NCBI RefSeq assembly: GCF_009827655.1
Contig: NZ_WTYV01000002.1
Location: forward strand, 620,657-684,656
DNA length: 64,000 bases
DNA from: Alteraurantiacibacter buctensis
Lineage (GTDB): Bacteria; Pseudomonadota; Alphaproteobacteria; Sphingomonadales; Sphingomonadaceae
Reading direction: 5' to 3'
The notes under the pieces are model-generated. The model searched no databases. It was not told where the DNA came from and saw only the letters and a list, made by a program, of their open reading frames with translations. Below, piece by piece: positions 9,040 through 18,522 of the stretch (position 1 is its first letter; the number at the start of each line of letters is the position of its first letter). Position numbers and translations under genes: made by a program.

Positions 9040-10326
9040 ATGAGCCCCATCCGCCAGAACCGCCGCATCCTGCTCGCCTCGCTGGTAGGCACCACAGTCG
9101 AATTCTACGACTTCTACATATACGCAACGGCGGCTGCCCTGGTATTCGGCCCGCTGTTCTTCCCGGCGGAAAGCGCCAGCGCGCAGTTGCTGTTCAGCCT
9201 GATGAGCTTTGGCCTGGCTTTCGTGGCGCGGCCGGTGGGGGCGATCATCTTCGGCCACTATGGTGACCGGTTGGGCCGCAAGTCCACGCTAGTGGCCTCG
9301 CTGCTGCTGATGGGCATCTCGACCCTGCTGATCGGCTTCCTGCCCACTTACCAGGTGATCGGCTGGCCGGCCGCGCTGCTGCTGTGCCTGTGTCGGCTGG
9401 GGCAGGGCTTTGCGCTGGGCGGCGAGTGGGGCGGGGCCAGCCTGCTGGCGGTGGAAAATGCACCGCCCGGCTGGGTGGGGCGCTTCTCCAGCGCACCGCA
9501 GTTCGGCGCGCCGCTGGGCTTCATGGCGGCCAACGGCCTGTTCCTGGCCTTGGGTGCGGGGTTGTCCGAGGAGGACTTCAATGCCTGGGGCTGGCGCATC
9601 CCGTTCATTCTTTCCGCCGTGCTGGTGGGCGTGGGCCTGTGGGTACGCCTGAAAGTGAGTGAAACCAGCGCCTTCCAGGCCGCGGCCGAGAAAGATCACC
9701 CCCCCGGCGTGCCGATCGGCGTGCTGCTGCGCGATCACCTGGGCGCGGCGCTGGGCACCATTGCCGGGGTGATCGCGATCTTCGCGATCTTCTACCTGGG
9801 CACCACCTTCACCCTGGGCCACATGACCAGCGCGCGCGGCTTCGCACGTGAGGACGTGCTGTTGATCCAGCTGGTGGCCAACGTGTTCCTGGCCGTGGGT
9901 ATAGGCGTGGCCGCATGGTGGGCCGATGCGACATCGCCCCGCCGGGTGCTGATCATCGGCTCGATCGTCACCACGCTGGCCGGCCTCGCCTTCGGCCCGG
10001 TGCTGGCATACGGGGGGCTGGCGGAGCTGTTCGCCCTGCTTTCGGTGCAGATGTTCGTGGCCGGCATGGTCTATGGCCCGCTGGGCGCGTGGATGAGCGC
10101 GGCTTTCCCTGTCCACGTGCGCTACACCGGCATTTCCATCGGCTTCAACTGCGGCGGGGTGATTGGCGGGGCGCTGGCTCCGCTGGGCGCGGCGGCGCTG
10201 GCGGGGCAGGGGCAGATTGCCCTGTCGGGCCTGATCCTGTCAGCCGCCGGGCTGGTTACGCTGGTCGGGCTGGTGGCCCTGAAAGCAGATCGCCATGCGG
10301 GCGCGGTGGTGGCCGATCCGGCCTAG
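9040..10326 (+). CDS. MFS transporter, metabolite:H+ symporter (MHS/ShiA-KgtP-like)
   Basis: 428 residues with about 12 hydrophobic segments. The MFS signature between TM2 and TM3 is GDRLGRKSTLVASLLLMG, and RLGQGFALGGEWGGA in TM4 is diagnostic of the metabolite:H+ symporter family (KgtP, ProP, ShiA, CitA). A GAGGTG ribosome site lies a short distance before the ATG. Substrates in this family are organic acids or osmolytes such as alpha-ketoglutarate, shikimate, citrate and proline/betaine; nothing here decides which. The last 4 nt overlap the 3' end of rsmD on the other strand. Confidence 0.88.
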   Translation: MSPIRQNRRILLASLVGTTVEFYDFYIYATAAALVFGPLFFPAESASAQLLFSLMSFGLAFVARPVGAIIFGHYGDRLGRKSTLVASLLLMGISTLLIGFLPTYQVIGWPAALLLCLCRLGQGFALGGEWGGASLLAVENAPPGWVGRFSSAPQFGAPLGFMAANGLFLALGAGLSEEDFNAWGWRIPFILSAVLVGVGLWVRLKVSETSAFQAAAEKDHPPGVPIGVLLRDHLGAALGTIAGVIAIFAIFYLGTTFTLGHMTSARGFAREDVLLIQLVANVFLAVGIGVAAWWADATSPRRVLIIGSIVTTLAGLAFGPVLAYGGLAELFALLSVQMFVAGMVYGPLGAWMSAAFPVHVRYTGISIGFNCGGVIGGALAPLGAAALAGQGQIALSGLILSAAGLVTLVGLVALKADRHAGAVVADPA

Positions 10327-10871
10327 GCTTCCGCCTGCCGCAGCAGCCACAGGCGGGCCTTGCCTACGATGCGGTCGCTTTGGACCGTCAGGCCCTTGAC
10401 CTTCACGTCCTCGTTCGCGGCAGTTTCCAGCGAGATCCAGGTGGCGGGGCCGATCCAGCCCAGGCGGCCCAGCTTGTCGAGCGCCACGCTGCCCGCACCG
10501 GTGTGATAGGGCGGATCCAGCAGGATCAGGTCCAGCGGCTCCTTCGCCGGGCCGAGCGAGAGGACCGAGGACGCGCGCACGTCACACCGGGCTTGCGCCT
10601 GCACGGCAGCGATGTTGGCGCGCAGGGCACGGAGGGCGGCAGCGTCCTGCTCCACGAACAGGCATGAAGCGGCCCCGCGGCTGAGTGCCTCCAGCCCCAG
10701 CGCGCCCGATCCGGCGAACAGGTCCGCCACCTTCAGCCCCTCGAAATCGCCGAGCCGGCTGACCAGCATGGAGAATAGCGTTTCACGCACCCGGTCCGCC
10801 GTGGGGCGGGTGGCATCACCCTCCGGCGCGCGCAGCAGGCGGCGCTTCCACTCGCCCGCGATGATTCTCAC
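10323..10871 (-). CDS. rsmD: 16S rRNA (guanine966-N2)-methyltransferase
   Basis: 182 residues beginning MRIIAGEWKRRLL, typical for RsmD. The SAM-binding motif is VADLFAGSGALGLEALSRGA and the catalytic LLDPPYHTG is the N6/N2-type (D/N)PP(Y/F) motif. It methylates G966 of 16S rRNA in the 30S subunit. Its ATG overlaps the stop of the upstream pseudouridine synthase gene (ATGA), so the two rRNA-modification genes are translationally coupled. Confidence 0.95.
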   Translation of the reverse strand: MRIIAGEWKRRLLRAPEGDATRPTADRVRETLFSMLVSRLGDFEGLKVADLFAGSGALGLEALSRGAASCLFVEQDAAALRALRANIAAVQAQARCDVRASSVLSLGPAKEPLDLILLDPPYHTGAGSVALDKLGRLGWIGPATWISLETAANEDVKVKGLTVQSDRIVGKARLWLLRQAEA

Positions 10872-11722
10872 AGCAGGCCCTGCTTCTTCAGTTGCGAGAG
10901 GAACGGCTCGATCTCGTGCTTCTTCAGCTCGTAGGCCTGGCCACGCGGCAGATCACCCAGTTGGTAGGGGCCATAGGCGGTGCGCAGCAGGCGGCTGACT
11001 TCCAGGCCGAAGTGTTCCAGCACCCGGCGCACTTCGCGGTTCTTGCCTTCGGTCAGCGTCAGTTCGATCCACTGATTGCGGCCGGTGCGCCGTTCCATGT
11101 TGGCGTCGATCTTGCCATAGCGCACGCCTTCGATCTCGATGCCGTGGATCAGTTCCTCGAGCTGGGCCTGGCTGATCTCGCCGAACGTGCGTGCGCGATA
11201 GGTCCGCTCGATCCCGCTGCTGGGCAGTTCCAGCGCCCGCTTCAGCCCGCCATCGTTGGTCAGCAGCAGCAGGCCCTCGGTGTTGAAGTCGAGGCGACCC
11301 ACCGGCATCACCCGCGGCGTGCCCTCGGGCAGCGCATTGCGCAGCGCGGTGTAGATGGTGGGGCGGCCCGTGGGATCGCGCTCCGCGGTGATCAGCCCGG
11401 CGGGCTTGTGGAACACGAACAGGCGAGTGCGTTCGGGCTTGGCCACGGGCTTGTCGTCCACCGTGACGCCCTTCAGGCTGGTGAGCACGGTGGCGGGCGT
11501 GGTCAGCACTTCGCCATCCAGCTTGATGCGCCGGGCCTCGATCATCCGTTCCACCTCGCGGCGGCTGGCAATCCCGGCCCGGGCGAGCAGCTTGGCAATG
11601 CGGTCACCCTCTCGCGGGGGTCCCGATGGCGCAGCCGGCTGCGGGAGTGCAGCTTTGCGCGGCGCGGGCCTGGCAGGGCGGCGGGTGGGGCGGGCTGGCG
11701 GTTTGGCAGGAGGGCGGGCCAT
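10868..11722 (-). CDS. rluB: 23S rRNA pseudouridine synthase, RluB/RsuA family
   Basis: 284 residues. A Pro/Arg/Ala-rich basic N-terminal stretch of about 40 residues precedes an S4 RNA-binding domain (RIAKLLARAGIASRREVE...). The catalytic domain follows with GRLDFNTEGLLLLTNDG, whose Asp is the nucleophile, and EGKNREVRRVLEHFGLEV. This is the RsuA/RluB/RluE/RluF group, most like RluB, which makes pseudouridine 2605 in 23S rRNA. It forms a two-gene operon with rsmD. Confidence 0.92.
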   Translation of the reverse strand: MARPPAKPPARPTRRPARPAPRKAALPQPAAPSGPPREGDRIAKLLARAGIASRREVERMIEARRIKLDGEVLTTPATVLTSLKGVTVDDKPVAKPERTRLFVFHKPAGLITAERDPTGRPTIYTALRNALPEGTPRVMPVGRLDFNTEGLLLLTNDGGLKRALELPSSGIERTYRARTFGEISQAQLEELIHGIEIEGVRYGKIDANMERRTGRNQWIELTLTEGKNREVRRVLEHFGLEVSRLLRTAYGPYQLGDLPRGQAYELKKHEIEPFLSQLKKQGLL

Positions 11723-11790
11723 CCCAGCGCCTTAGGGGCGCAGCACCCATGCAGCAAGTGTGCTGGCGCAAGCCCCCCGTGATCAATGGA

Positions 11791-11961
11791 TCAGGAGATG
11801 GCTTCTCCGGCCTTGTCCTGTTCAGGCACCCAGCCCGCTGGTGCGCGCTCCAGGCGGCATTGGCAGCGGCGGCAGCGACCATGGAACGTATGGCCATCGT
11901 AACGAACCTTACGGCTTTCCACCCGATGACCCGAGACCAGGCACAAAAACTTGCTCAACAT
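11791..11961 (-). CDS. 56-aa Cys/His mini-protein (paralogue 1)
   Basis: MLSKFLCLVSGHRVESR... with Cys7, His12, Cys30 and Cys33 spaced exactly as in the neighbouring 51-aa protein, an extra Cys35, and a conserved RxPxGW near residue 40. The pattern C-x4-H-x17-C-x2-C suggests a single-zinc ribbon; it resembles the small DUF1660-type prophage/zinc-ribbon proteins. The ATG is chosen because it aligns with the paralogue. GGGGAGG lies about 12 nt upstream, rather far, and a TTG at 11982 is an alternative start. No homologous function is known to me. The coding assignment rests on paralogy. Confidence 0.65.
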   Translation of the reverse strand: MLSKFLCLVSGHRVESRKVRYDGHTFHGRCRRCQCRLERAPAGWVPEQDKAGEAIS

Positions 11962-12101
11962 GGTTCTAAAAGGCCTCCCCAACAGGCGCGTTGCCGCCGA
12001 TCCCCGTTGGGGATGGGCTGTGAACCAACCGCCAAGGGACAGGGTTACCTTACCAGCAATAAAGATACGTTACACGCCGTTGAGCAGGCGATAGGCGGCG
12101 T

Positions 12102-12257
12102 TCAAGCGCCCCCGGCCGCCGGGCGCCAGCCTTCCGGTTCGCGCACCATAGCCATCCCGCACCGTTGGCAATGGCCGGTGAATGTCCCCTCGTTGAACTT
12201 GACCCGCCGCCTGTTCACGCGATGACCCAGGGTGCGGCACACAACCTTTGCGAACAT
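12102..12257 (-). CDS. 51-aa Cys/His mini-protein (paralogue 2)
   Basis: MFAKVVCRTLGHRVNRR... with Cys7, His12, Cys30 and Cys33, aligning without gaps to the 56-aa neighbour (about 20 of 47 positions identical, counted by eye). The shared core is C-x3-GHRV...R-x-V...TF-x-G-x-C-x-RC...R-x-P-x-GW-x-P. A strong ribosome site (GGGGAG, 7 nt from the ATG) supports translation. Probably a small zinc-binding cytoplasmic protein. The pair lies between the rluB and ampG genes and is likely one transcript, with 140 nt between the two genes. Confidence 0.7.
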   Translation of the reverse strand: MFAKVVCRTLGHRVNRRRVKFNEGTFTGHCQRCGMAMVREPEGWRPAAGGA

Positions 12258-12480
12258 GATAGGCTCCCCAAAAAGTGGACAAGCCAGCCAGGCCCTCCCG
12301 CCATACGTATTGTTACCATGATTCTCTTCGTATCGACGTAGGGAATCTGCCTTGGTCACATCGCTTCACCGTATTTGGCCTTCTGCGGGACCATGGAGGC
12401 ATGCCAAAACACGACTTGCAGCTTCCCAGGGCCGCCAATGCGGGTAATGTGGCTGCCGATTACAAATGAGGGTTCGGCGA

Positions 12481-13815
12481 ATGGTGGACGGGGTGGCGGT
12501 TGAACCGCGCGGGGCATGGCGGTCGGTCAAGCCGTACCTTGAAAAGGAATCGCTGGCGGCCTTCTTCCTGGGCATTTCGTCGGGCTTCCCCTTCGCCATG
12601 ATCGCCGCCACGCTGACCACGCGGCTGGCGCAGGACGGGATCGACAAGAGCACGGTCACCGCCTTCTCGCTGGCGTTCCTGGTCTACAATCTCAAATTCC
12701 TGTGGGCCTGGGTGGTAGACGGCGTGCGCCTGCCGGTTATCGGCCGGCTGGGGCAGCGCGTCTCGTGGATGCTGGTGGTAGGCCTGCTGGTCATGGCGGC
12801 TGTCATCAACCTCGCGCTGGCCCGCCCGGCGGACGATATCTGGTGGACCGCCGTTTCCGCCGTGCTGGTGGGGATCGCCGGGGCCACCTTCGACATCATT
12901 ATCGATGCTTACCGGATCGAAACGCTGAAGCCCTACCAACTCGGCACCGGCTCGGGGATGAGCCAATACGGCTGGCGCATCGGTGCTGCTGCGGCCGGCG
13001 CCACGGCGCTGGTGGTGGCGGACCGGATGGGCTGGCAGGCGGCCTATATCGCCTGCGCCGGTTTTGCCCTGCCGGCGATGATCACCGCGCTGGTGCTGGG
13101 TGAGCCTCCGCGCCGCAAGGTGGAAATTGCCCGCAAGGGTATGGCCGAGATGTGGCAATCCGTTTCCGGGCCGTTCGTGGAGTTCTTCCGTCGCAGCGGG
13201 GCTTTGATGGTGCTGCTGTTCATCCTGGTCCATAAGATCGGCGACACGCTGGCTAACCTTACGTTCCGGCTGCTGTTCGACGACCTTGGCTTCACCAATG
13301 ACGAGATCGCCATCTATGACATTGGCGTGGGCTTCTGGGCGCTAATCATCGGGGTGTTCGTGGGCGGGGTGATCTATGCCCGGCTGGGCCTGAAGAAATC
13401 GGTGCTGATCAGCCTGGTGCTGATGGCGGTGTCCAACCTGTCGTTCGCCTTCCTGGCGGCGGCGGGCAAGAGCAACCTGGGCATGGCCGCCGCGATCGGC
13501 TTCGAAAACTTCGCCAGCGGTTACGGCGGAGTGGTGGTGGTGGCCTATTTCTCGGCGCTGTGCGACCTCAGGTTCACGGCGGCGCAGTATGCGCTGATCT
13601 CGGCAGGTTCCAGCATCGTTGGCCGGTTCATCACCGGCACCACGGCGGGCACGCTGATCGAGGACATGGGCTATTTCAACTTCTATGTCCTCACCACCGT
13701 ACTGGCGCTCCCGGGCATCGTGCTGTTCTGGTGGATGATGCGCACCGGGCTGGTCGATGCCGCAATGGGCACCGCCGGCGGAGGTGAGGACGGGAACGTC
13801 GATACGCCGCACTGA
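12481..13815 (+). CDS. ampG: AmpG-like muropeptide MFS permease
   Basis: About 444 residues with roughly 12 membrane segments. The N-terminal FLGISSGFPFAMIAATLTTRL is characteristic of AmpG-type carriers, as are FLWAWVVDGVRLP and ATFDIIIDAYRIETL (the D-x3-D-A-Y-R motif). AmpG imports GlcNAc-anhydro-muropeptides from the periplasm for cell-wall recycling. An upstream ATG at 12466 is in frame, but a GAGGG ribosome site 9 nt before the second ATG favours the start given. An Mpl/MurC-like ligase and an LD-carboxypeptidase near 52-54 kb would act later in the same pathway. Confidence 0.8.
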   Translation: MVDGVAVEPRGAWRSVKPYLEKESLAAFFLGISSGFPFAMIAATLTTRLAQDGIDKSTVTAFSLAFLVYNLKFLWAWVVDGVRLPVIGRLGQRVSWMLVVGLLVMAAVINLALARPADDIWWTAVSAVLVGIAGATFDIIIDAYRIETLKPYQLGTGSGMSQYGWRIGAAAAGATALVVADRMGWQAAYIACAGFALPAMITALVLGEPPRRKVEIARKGMAEMWQSVSGPFVEFFRRSGALMVLLFILVHKIGDTLANLTFRLLFDDLGFTNDEIAIYDIGVGFWALIIGVFVGGVIYARLGLKKSVLISLVLMAVSNLSFAFLAAAGKSNLGMAAAIGFENFASGYGGVVVVAYFSALCDLRFTAAQYALISAGSSIVGRFITGTTAGTLIEDMGYFNFYVLTTVLALPGIVLFWWMMRTGLVDAAMGTAGGGEDGNVDTPH

Positions 13816-13825
13816 GGCAGCGGGA

Positions 13826-15172
13826 CTAGTCCGGGATCTCGCCGTTGGCCTTGAGCACCTGGCCGGCGAGGTAGAGCGAGCCGGTGATCAGCACCGTACC
13901 CTGGCCGTCAAAGTCGGCGGCCAGCTTGTCCAGCGCAGCCTCGAGCGAGGGGGCGGTGCCTACCTGCGCCACGCCCGCTTCGGACGCGAGGGCCGCCAGA
14001 TCGTCCAGCGGGTGATAATCGCTCCCCTCGATAGGGATGGCAGTAAAGCTGGCGAGGTGCGGGGCAATGGTGCGCAGCGTCGTGCGCGCGTCCTTGGCGC
14101 TGAGCATGCCCATGATCGCCCGGACAGGCTTGGCAGCGCGGCTGTCGAGGAACTTCGCCATCGCCAGCGCCGCGTCGGGGTTGTGCCCGCCATCGAGCAG
14201 GAACATGGCACCGGGAATGCGCGCCGTCAGCGGCCCGTGACCCAGCCGTTGCAGGCGCGCGGGCCAATGCGCCGTGCGGATGCCTTGCGCCATTGCCTCG
14301 GGGCTGACCGCAACCTCGTCCTGGTGGCGCAGCATTCCCACCGCCAGCGCAGCGTTGTCGCCCTGATGGCTGCCGGGCATCTGCGGCAGGGGCAGGGCCA
14401 GTTCGCCCTTCGCATCGCGATAGGTGATGTCGCCGTCACTGACCTCGGCGAACCACTCGTGCCCACGCCGGAACAGCGGCGCGCCGGTTTGGGCGCACAG
14501 GTCCGCGATCATGGCTTCCATGTCGGGCCGGTAATCCTGCGTAACCATCGGTGACCCGGCGCGGCGGATGCCGACCTTCTCGAACGCGACGCGGACCATC
14601 GGATTGGCCGGATCGGGCGCGCCTTCCTCGGGCGTGAGCAGGAAGGCCTCGTGATCCACGCCCAGGCTGGCGATGCCGCAGGCGGCGGGCCTTACCATGA
14701 CGTTGGTGGCATCCAGGCGCCCCCCAAGGCCCACCTCGATCACGCAGGCATCGGCCGGAATGCGGGCAAAAGCAAGCAAGGTGGCTGCTGTAGTCACTTC
14801 GAAGAAGCTTGGGCCAAGGTCTTCGGAAATATCGAGAACTTCCTGCAGCAGTTCGGCCAGAAGCTCGTCGGAAATCAGTGAGCCCGCCACACGGATGCGC
14901 TCGTTATAGCGCACCAGGTGCGGCTTGGTGGCGACGTGGATCGTCAGCCCCTGGGCTTCCAGCATGGCGCGCAAGTAGGCGCAGGTGCTGCCCTTGCCGT
15001 TGGTGCCCGCCACATGGAAAACCGGCGGCAGGTTGCGTTCCGGATTGCCGAGGCGATCAAGGATGTCGTGGATCACCTCCAGCCCGATGCGGCCCTGCGG
15101 CAGCGACAGGGCGGATAGCCGGTCAAGCTGCGCCTGGACGGCGGGGCTGCCGGACGATGCGAAGTCTTTCAC
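13826..15172 (-). CDS. folC: bifunctional folylpolyglutamate/dihydrofolate synthase
   Basis: 448 residues from a GTG six nt after the accD stop; the open frame continues upstream inside accD, but those residues are a shadow. The Mur-ligase-like ATPase domain carries VFHVAGTNGKGSTCAYL (P-loop), and TKPHLVRYNERIR, EVGLGGRLDATN and FLLDGGHNPDA follow. FolC adds glutamate to dihydropteroate and tetrahydrofolate in the cytoplasm. The order trpB-trpA-accD-folC is conserved in alphaproteobacteria, and tight spacing shows co-transcription. Confidence 0.95.
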   Translation of the reverse strand: MKDFASSGSPAVQAQLDRLSALSLPQGRIGLEVIHDILDRLGNPERNLPPVFHVAGTNGKGSTCAYLRAMLEAQGLTIHVATKPHLVRYNERIRVAGSLISDELLAELLQEVLDISEDLGPSFFEVTTAATLLAFARIPADACVIEVGLGGRLDATNVMVRPAACGIASLGVDHEAFLLTPEEGAPDPANPMVRVAFEKVGIRRAGSPMVTQDYRPDMEAMIADLCAQTGAPLFRRGHEWFAEVSDGDITYRDAKGELALPLPQMPGSHQGDNAALAVGMLRHQDEVAVSPEAMAQGIRTAHWPARLQRLGHGPLTARIPGAMFLLDGGHNPDAALAMAKFLDSRAAKPVRAIMGMLSAKDARTTLRTIAPHLASFTAIPIEGSDYHPLDDLAALASEAGVAQVGTAPSLEAALDKLAADFDGQGTVLITGSLYLAGQVLKANGEIPD

Positions 15173-15177
15173 GGCTG

Positions 15178-16029
15178 TCAGGCCGCCTTGCGCGGCGCCA
15201 GGTAGCTGAGCAGCTGGGCCAGCGTCTCGCGCAGGTCCTTGCGGTGCACCACCATGTCCACCATGCCGTGCTTGTGCAGGTATTCGGCGCGCTGGAAGCC
15301 TTCGGGCAGCTTCTCGCGGATGGTTTCCTGGATCACCCGCTGGCCGGCAAAGCCGATCAGCGCACCCGGCTCGGCAATGTGGACATCGCCCAGCATGGCA
15401 TAGCTGGCGGTCACGCCGCCGGTCGTCGGGTCGGCCAGCACCACGATATAAGGCAGGCCGGCTTCCTTCAGCCGCCGCGTCATCACCGTGGCGCGCGGCA
15501 TCTGCATGAGGCTGAGGATGCCTTCCTGCATCCGCGCGCCGCCGGCAGCGGTCACGCAGATGAAGCCGCAACGCTCATCCAGCGCCTTGCGGGCTGCGGC
15601 GCAGAAAGCATTGCCCACGGCCATGCCCATTGATCCACCCATGAAGGTGAAGTCCTGCACGCCCACCACGGCGCGCAGGCCCTCGATGCTGCCATAGGCG
15701 GCGGTGAAGGCATCGGCGTGGGTGGAGGCGGCTCGGGCGGCCTTCAGGCGCTCGGTATAGCGCTTGGTATCGCGGAACTTCAGCGGGTCTTCCGCCACCA
15801 CGGGATCGGGCAGCAGGGTGAAGCCGGGATCGAGCAACTGCTCGAGCCGTGCATCGGCACCGATGCGGCCGTGGTGTTCGCAGCGCGGGCAGACCGACAG
15901 GTTCGCCTCGTACTCGCGGGTGAACAGCATCTCCTGACAGCGCGGACACTTGGTCCACAGGTTGTCAGGCGTTTCGCGCTTGGCCCCGAACGAGGGGAGC
16001 GCGCTGCGGACACGGGAAAGCCAGCTCAT
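15178..16029 (-). CDS. accD: acetyl-CoA carboxylase carboxyltransferase subunit beta
   Basis: 283 residues with the N-terminal four-cysteine zinc ribbon (CPRCQ...CPRCEHHG) and the crotonase-like carboxyltransferase core: [41 protein letters not shown] and [13 protein letters not shown]. With AccA it transfers CO2 from carboxybiotin to acetyl-CoA, the first committed step of fatty-acid synthesis. Its ATG overlaps the trpA stop (ATGA). Confidence 0.97.
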   Translation of the reverse strand: MSWLSRVRSALPSFGAKRETPDNLWTKCPRCQEMLFTREYEANLSVCPRCEHHGRIGADARLEQLLDPGFTLLPDPVVAEDPLKFRDTKRYTERLKAARAASTHADAFTAAYGSIEGLRAVVGVQDFTFMGGSMGMAVGNAFCAAARKALDERCGFICVTAAGGARMQEGILSLMQMPRATVMTRRLKEAGLPYIVVLADPTTGGVTASYAMLGDVHIAEPGALIGFAGQRVIQETIREKLPEGFQRAEYLHKHGMVDMVVHRKDLRETLAQLLSYLAPRKAA

Positions 16030-16817
16030 GCGGGGTCCTTTCGCGCATCATGCACCGCCTTGGCAAGGCTGGAAACCAGCTCGCGCAGCTTGTCGGGCGC
16101 ATGGTTGCCCAGTTCGGCAACGATATCGATCAGGGCGGAACCGATCACTACGCCATCGGCCACCCGGGCAATGGCTGCGGCCTGGTCGGGTGTGCGCACG
16201 CCGAAGCCCACCGCCACGGGCAGATCTGTGTGCTGCTTGATGCGGGCCACGTTCTCCTCGATCGAGCCGATGGCGGCCTGCTGCTTGCCGGTGATGCCGG
16301 CAACCGAGACGTAATAGAGGAACCCGCTCGACCCATCGAGCACGCGTGGCAGGCGCTTGGCATCGGTGGTGGGGGTGGCCAGGCGAATGGGGCAGATGCC
16401 CTTGGCGCGCAGGGCCGGGCCCAGGTCCTGGTCCTCCTCCGGCGCCAGGTCGACGCAGATCACGCCATCGACGCCAGCCTTGGCCGCGGCATCGGCAAAC
16501 CATTCCGGCCCCCGGCGGACCATCGGGTTGGCATAGCCCATCAGCACCAGCGAAATGTCTGGGTGCCGCTCGCGGAAATCCTCGGCCATGCGCAGCACGT
16601 CGGCGGTCTTTGTGCCGGCGGCGAGCGAGCGCAAGTTGGCCGCCTGAATCGCTGGGCCATCGGCCATCGGATCGGTAAACGGCATCCCCAGCTCGATCAC
16701 GTCCGCGCCTCCTTCGACGAGTGCGTCGAGGTTGGCGGCGGTGTCACCATCGCCTGCGGTGATGAAACACACGAGCGCGGAGCGGTTGGCGGTAAAGGCG
16801 GTTTGGAAACGGGTCAT
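16026..16817 (-). CDS. trpA: tryptophan synthase alpha chain
   Basis: 263 residues starting [23 protein letters not shown]. Catalytic Glu is in [16 protein letters not shown], catalytic Asp in [11 protein letters not shown], and the phosphate-binding GFGVRTPDQ and DGVVIGSAL follow. It cleaves indole-3-glycerol phosphate to indole for TrpB. The gene ends in a 4-nt overlap with accD. Upstream, two small membrane-protein genes separate it from trpB, which is unusual because trpB and trpA are normally adjacent and coupled. Confidence 0.97.
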   Translation of the reverse strand: MTRFQTAFTANRSALVCFITAGDGDTAANLDALVEGGADVIELGMPFTDPMADGPAIQAANLRSLAAGTKTADVLRMAEDFRERHPDISLVLMGYANPMVRRGPEWFADAAAKAGVDGVICVDLAPEEDQDLGPALRAKGICPIRLATPTTDAKRLPRVLDGSSGFLYYVSVAGITGKQQAAIGSIEENVARIKQHTDLPVAVGFGVRTPDQAAAIARVADGVVIGSALIDIVAELGNHAPDKLRELVSSLAKAVHDARKDPA

Positions 16818-16857
16818 GGCAATCGCCCATGCAGAGGAAGCGCGCAAACGGCAAGGC

Positions 16858-17043
16858 CTAGCTGCGTCTGGTCCACCCGAGATAGAACAGCACCAGCGCC
16901 ACGCCCACAAGCGCGTAGCCGCCGTAGAAGTAGGCCGTGGAAGGCGGCGAGTAGTCCGGCACCGTCTCCATCAACTGCCAGGAGCCCCAGGCGGCCATGG
17001 TGGCGACGACACCGGCTATCAGGAGAGGGCGGTTGCCGTTCAC
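16858..17043 (-). CDS. small two-TM membrane protein inside the trp operon
   Basis: 61 residues from a GTG: MNGNRPLLIAGVVATMAAW..., two hydrophobic segments (about residues 5-22 and 36-55) separated by ETVPDYSPPSTAYF, with a basic C-terminus (WTRRS). The ribosome site is weak (AAGG). I recognise no domain. It sits 40 nt upstream of trpA on the same strand and just downstream of another two-TM gene. The coding call rests on the membrane topology and tight packing. Confidence 0.55.
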   Translation of the reverse strand: MNGNRPLLIAGVVATMAAWGSWQLMETVPDYSPPSTAYFYGGYALVGVALVLFYLGWTRRS

Positions 17044-17071
17044 AAACCTTGTCCGAGCATTCGGGCAATCA

Positions 17072-17311
17072 TTAAGTCGAACCGAAGTTTCGGCGGCTGC
17101 CAACGAGAATGGCGGCAAAGAGGGGGACGAGCAGGATGGCTTGGGCCAAAAGAGATTCAAACCCGAAAAAGGAAGCTAGGTCTTTATATGGAATAGTCGG
17201 TAGCTCAACTGCCGAGTCAGTTATCCAACCAATGAGAGCGCCAACAAGATTCAAACCAACCCAATAGATCCACACTTCGATATAGCATCGGATGAAGCCG
17301 TCACGCTTCAC
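17072..17311 (-). CDS. small membrane protein overlapping the trpB stop
   Basis: 79 residues from a GTG that overlaps the trpB stop codon (GTGA), which implies translational coupling to trpB. It has two likely membrane segments (around [16 protein letters not shown] and [18 protein letters not shown]) and a basic N-terminus. By eye, base composition here is clearly less GC-rich than in trpB and trpA, and codon choice is less biased, suggesting acquired DNA. No family recognised. Confidence 0.55.
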   Translation of the reverse strand: MKRDGFIRCYIEVWIYWVGLNLVGALIGWITDSAVELPTIPYKDLASFFGFESLLAQAILLVPLFAAILVGSRRNFGST

Positions 17312-18522
17312 ATCTCCACTCCCAGCGCCTCGGCCACGGTGAAGATGTCCTTGTCGCCGCGCCCGCACAGATTCGCGCAAATGATCGCGTCCTTGGGCAT
17401 GGTCGGGGCCACCTTCGCCACCGCCGCAATCGCGTGCGAGGGCTCCAGCGCGGGGATGATGCCTTCGGTGCGGCAGAGCAGCTTGAAGCCTTCCAGCGCC
17501 TCGGTGTCGGTGATGGAGGTGTATTCCACCCGGCCGGTTTCCTTCAGCCAGGCGTGTTCCGGGCCGATGCCGGGATAGTCCAGGCCCGCGCTGATCGAGT
17601 GCGCCTCGGCAATCTGGCCGTCCTCGTCCTGCAGCAGGTAGGTCTTGTTGCCGTGCAGGATGCCGGGGAAGCCGCCCGCCAGGCTGGCGGCGTGCTGCTT
17701 GTCGAGCCCGTGGCCGGCCGCTTCCACGCCCAGCATTTTGACGCTTGGGTCGTCCAGGAACGGGTGGAACAGGCCGATGGCATTGGAACCGCCGCCGATG
17801 GCTGCCACCAGCAGATCGGGCAGTCGCCCCGTCCGCTCCAGCAGTTGTGCGCGGGCTTCGGTGCCGATCACGCTCTGGAAATCGCGCACCAGTTCCGGAT
17901 AGGGGTGCGGGCCGGCGGCGGTGCCGATGATGTAGAACGTGTCATGCACGTTGGCCACCCAGTGGCGCAGCGCCTCATTCATCGCGTCCTTCAGCGTGGC
18001 CGCGCCGCTGGTGACGGGGACAACCTCGGCCCCCAGCAGCTTCATGCGGAACACGTTGGGCGCCTGGCGGGCCACGTCGGTCGCGCCCATGAAGATGGTG
18101 CAAGGCAGGCCGAACCGCGCGCAGACGGTGGCCGTGGCAACGCCGTGCTGGCCCGCGCCGGTCTCGGCAATGATCTTCGTCTTGCCCATGCGGATGGCGA
18201 GCAGGATCTGGCCGATGCAGTTGTTGATCTTGTGCGCGCCGGTGTGGTTCAATTCGTCACGCTTGAACCAGACCTGCGCGCCGCCCAGTTCCTCGGTCAA
18301 CCGGGGCGCGAAATACATCGGGCTCGGCCGGCCGACATAATGGGTCAGCAGGTCTTCGAACTCGGCATGGAAGGCCGGATCGTTCTTGGCTTTCGTATAT
18401 TCAGCTTCCAGATCGAGGATCAGCGGCATCAGCGTTTCGGCGACATAGCGGCCGCCGAACTGGCCGAAATGGCCGCGCTCGTCGGGCTGGTTGCGGAACG
18501 AATTGAGGTTCTGTTCGGTCAT
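17308..18522 (-). CDS. trpB: tryptophan synthase beta chain
   Basis: 404 residues starting [20 protein letters not shown]. The PLP-binding Lys98 is in [12 protein letters not shown], the phosphate-binding loop is IGGGSNAIG, and [12 protein letters not shown] and CGRGDKD complete the family pattern. It condenses indole with serine to tryptophan in the alpha2-beta2 complex. In-frame codons upstream of this ATG do not look conserved. A beta-barrel-like gene on the opposite strand separates it from trpF. Confidence 0.97.
   Translation of the reverse strand: MTEQNLNSFRNQPDERGHFGQFGGRYVAETLMPLILDLEAEYTKAKNDPAFHAEFEDLLTHYVGRPSPMYFAPRLTEELGGAQVWFKRDELNHTGAHKINNCIGQILLAIRMGKTKIIAETGAGQHGVATATVCARFGLPCTIFMGATDVARQAPNVFRMKLLGAEVVPVTSGAATLKDAMNEALRHWVANVHDTFYIIGTAAGPHPYPELVRDFQSVIGTEARAQLLERTGRLPDLLVAAIGGGSNAIGLFHPFLDDPSVKMLGVEAAGHGLDKQHAASLAGGFPGILHGNKTYLLQDEDGQIAEAHSISAGLDYPGIGPEHAWLKETGRVEYTSITDTEALEGFKLLCRTEGIIPALEPSHAIAAVAKVAPTMPKDAIICANLCGRGDKDIFTVAEALGVEM

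Noticed and set aside
15173..15571. N-terminal extension of folC into accD
   Set aside because: The extension is a shadow of accD; family similarity begins after the GTG at 15172.
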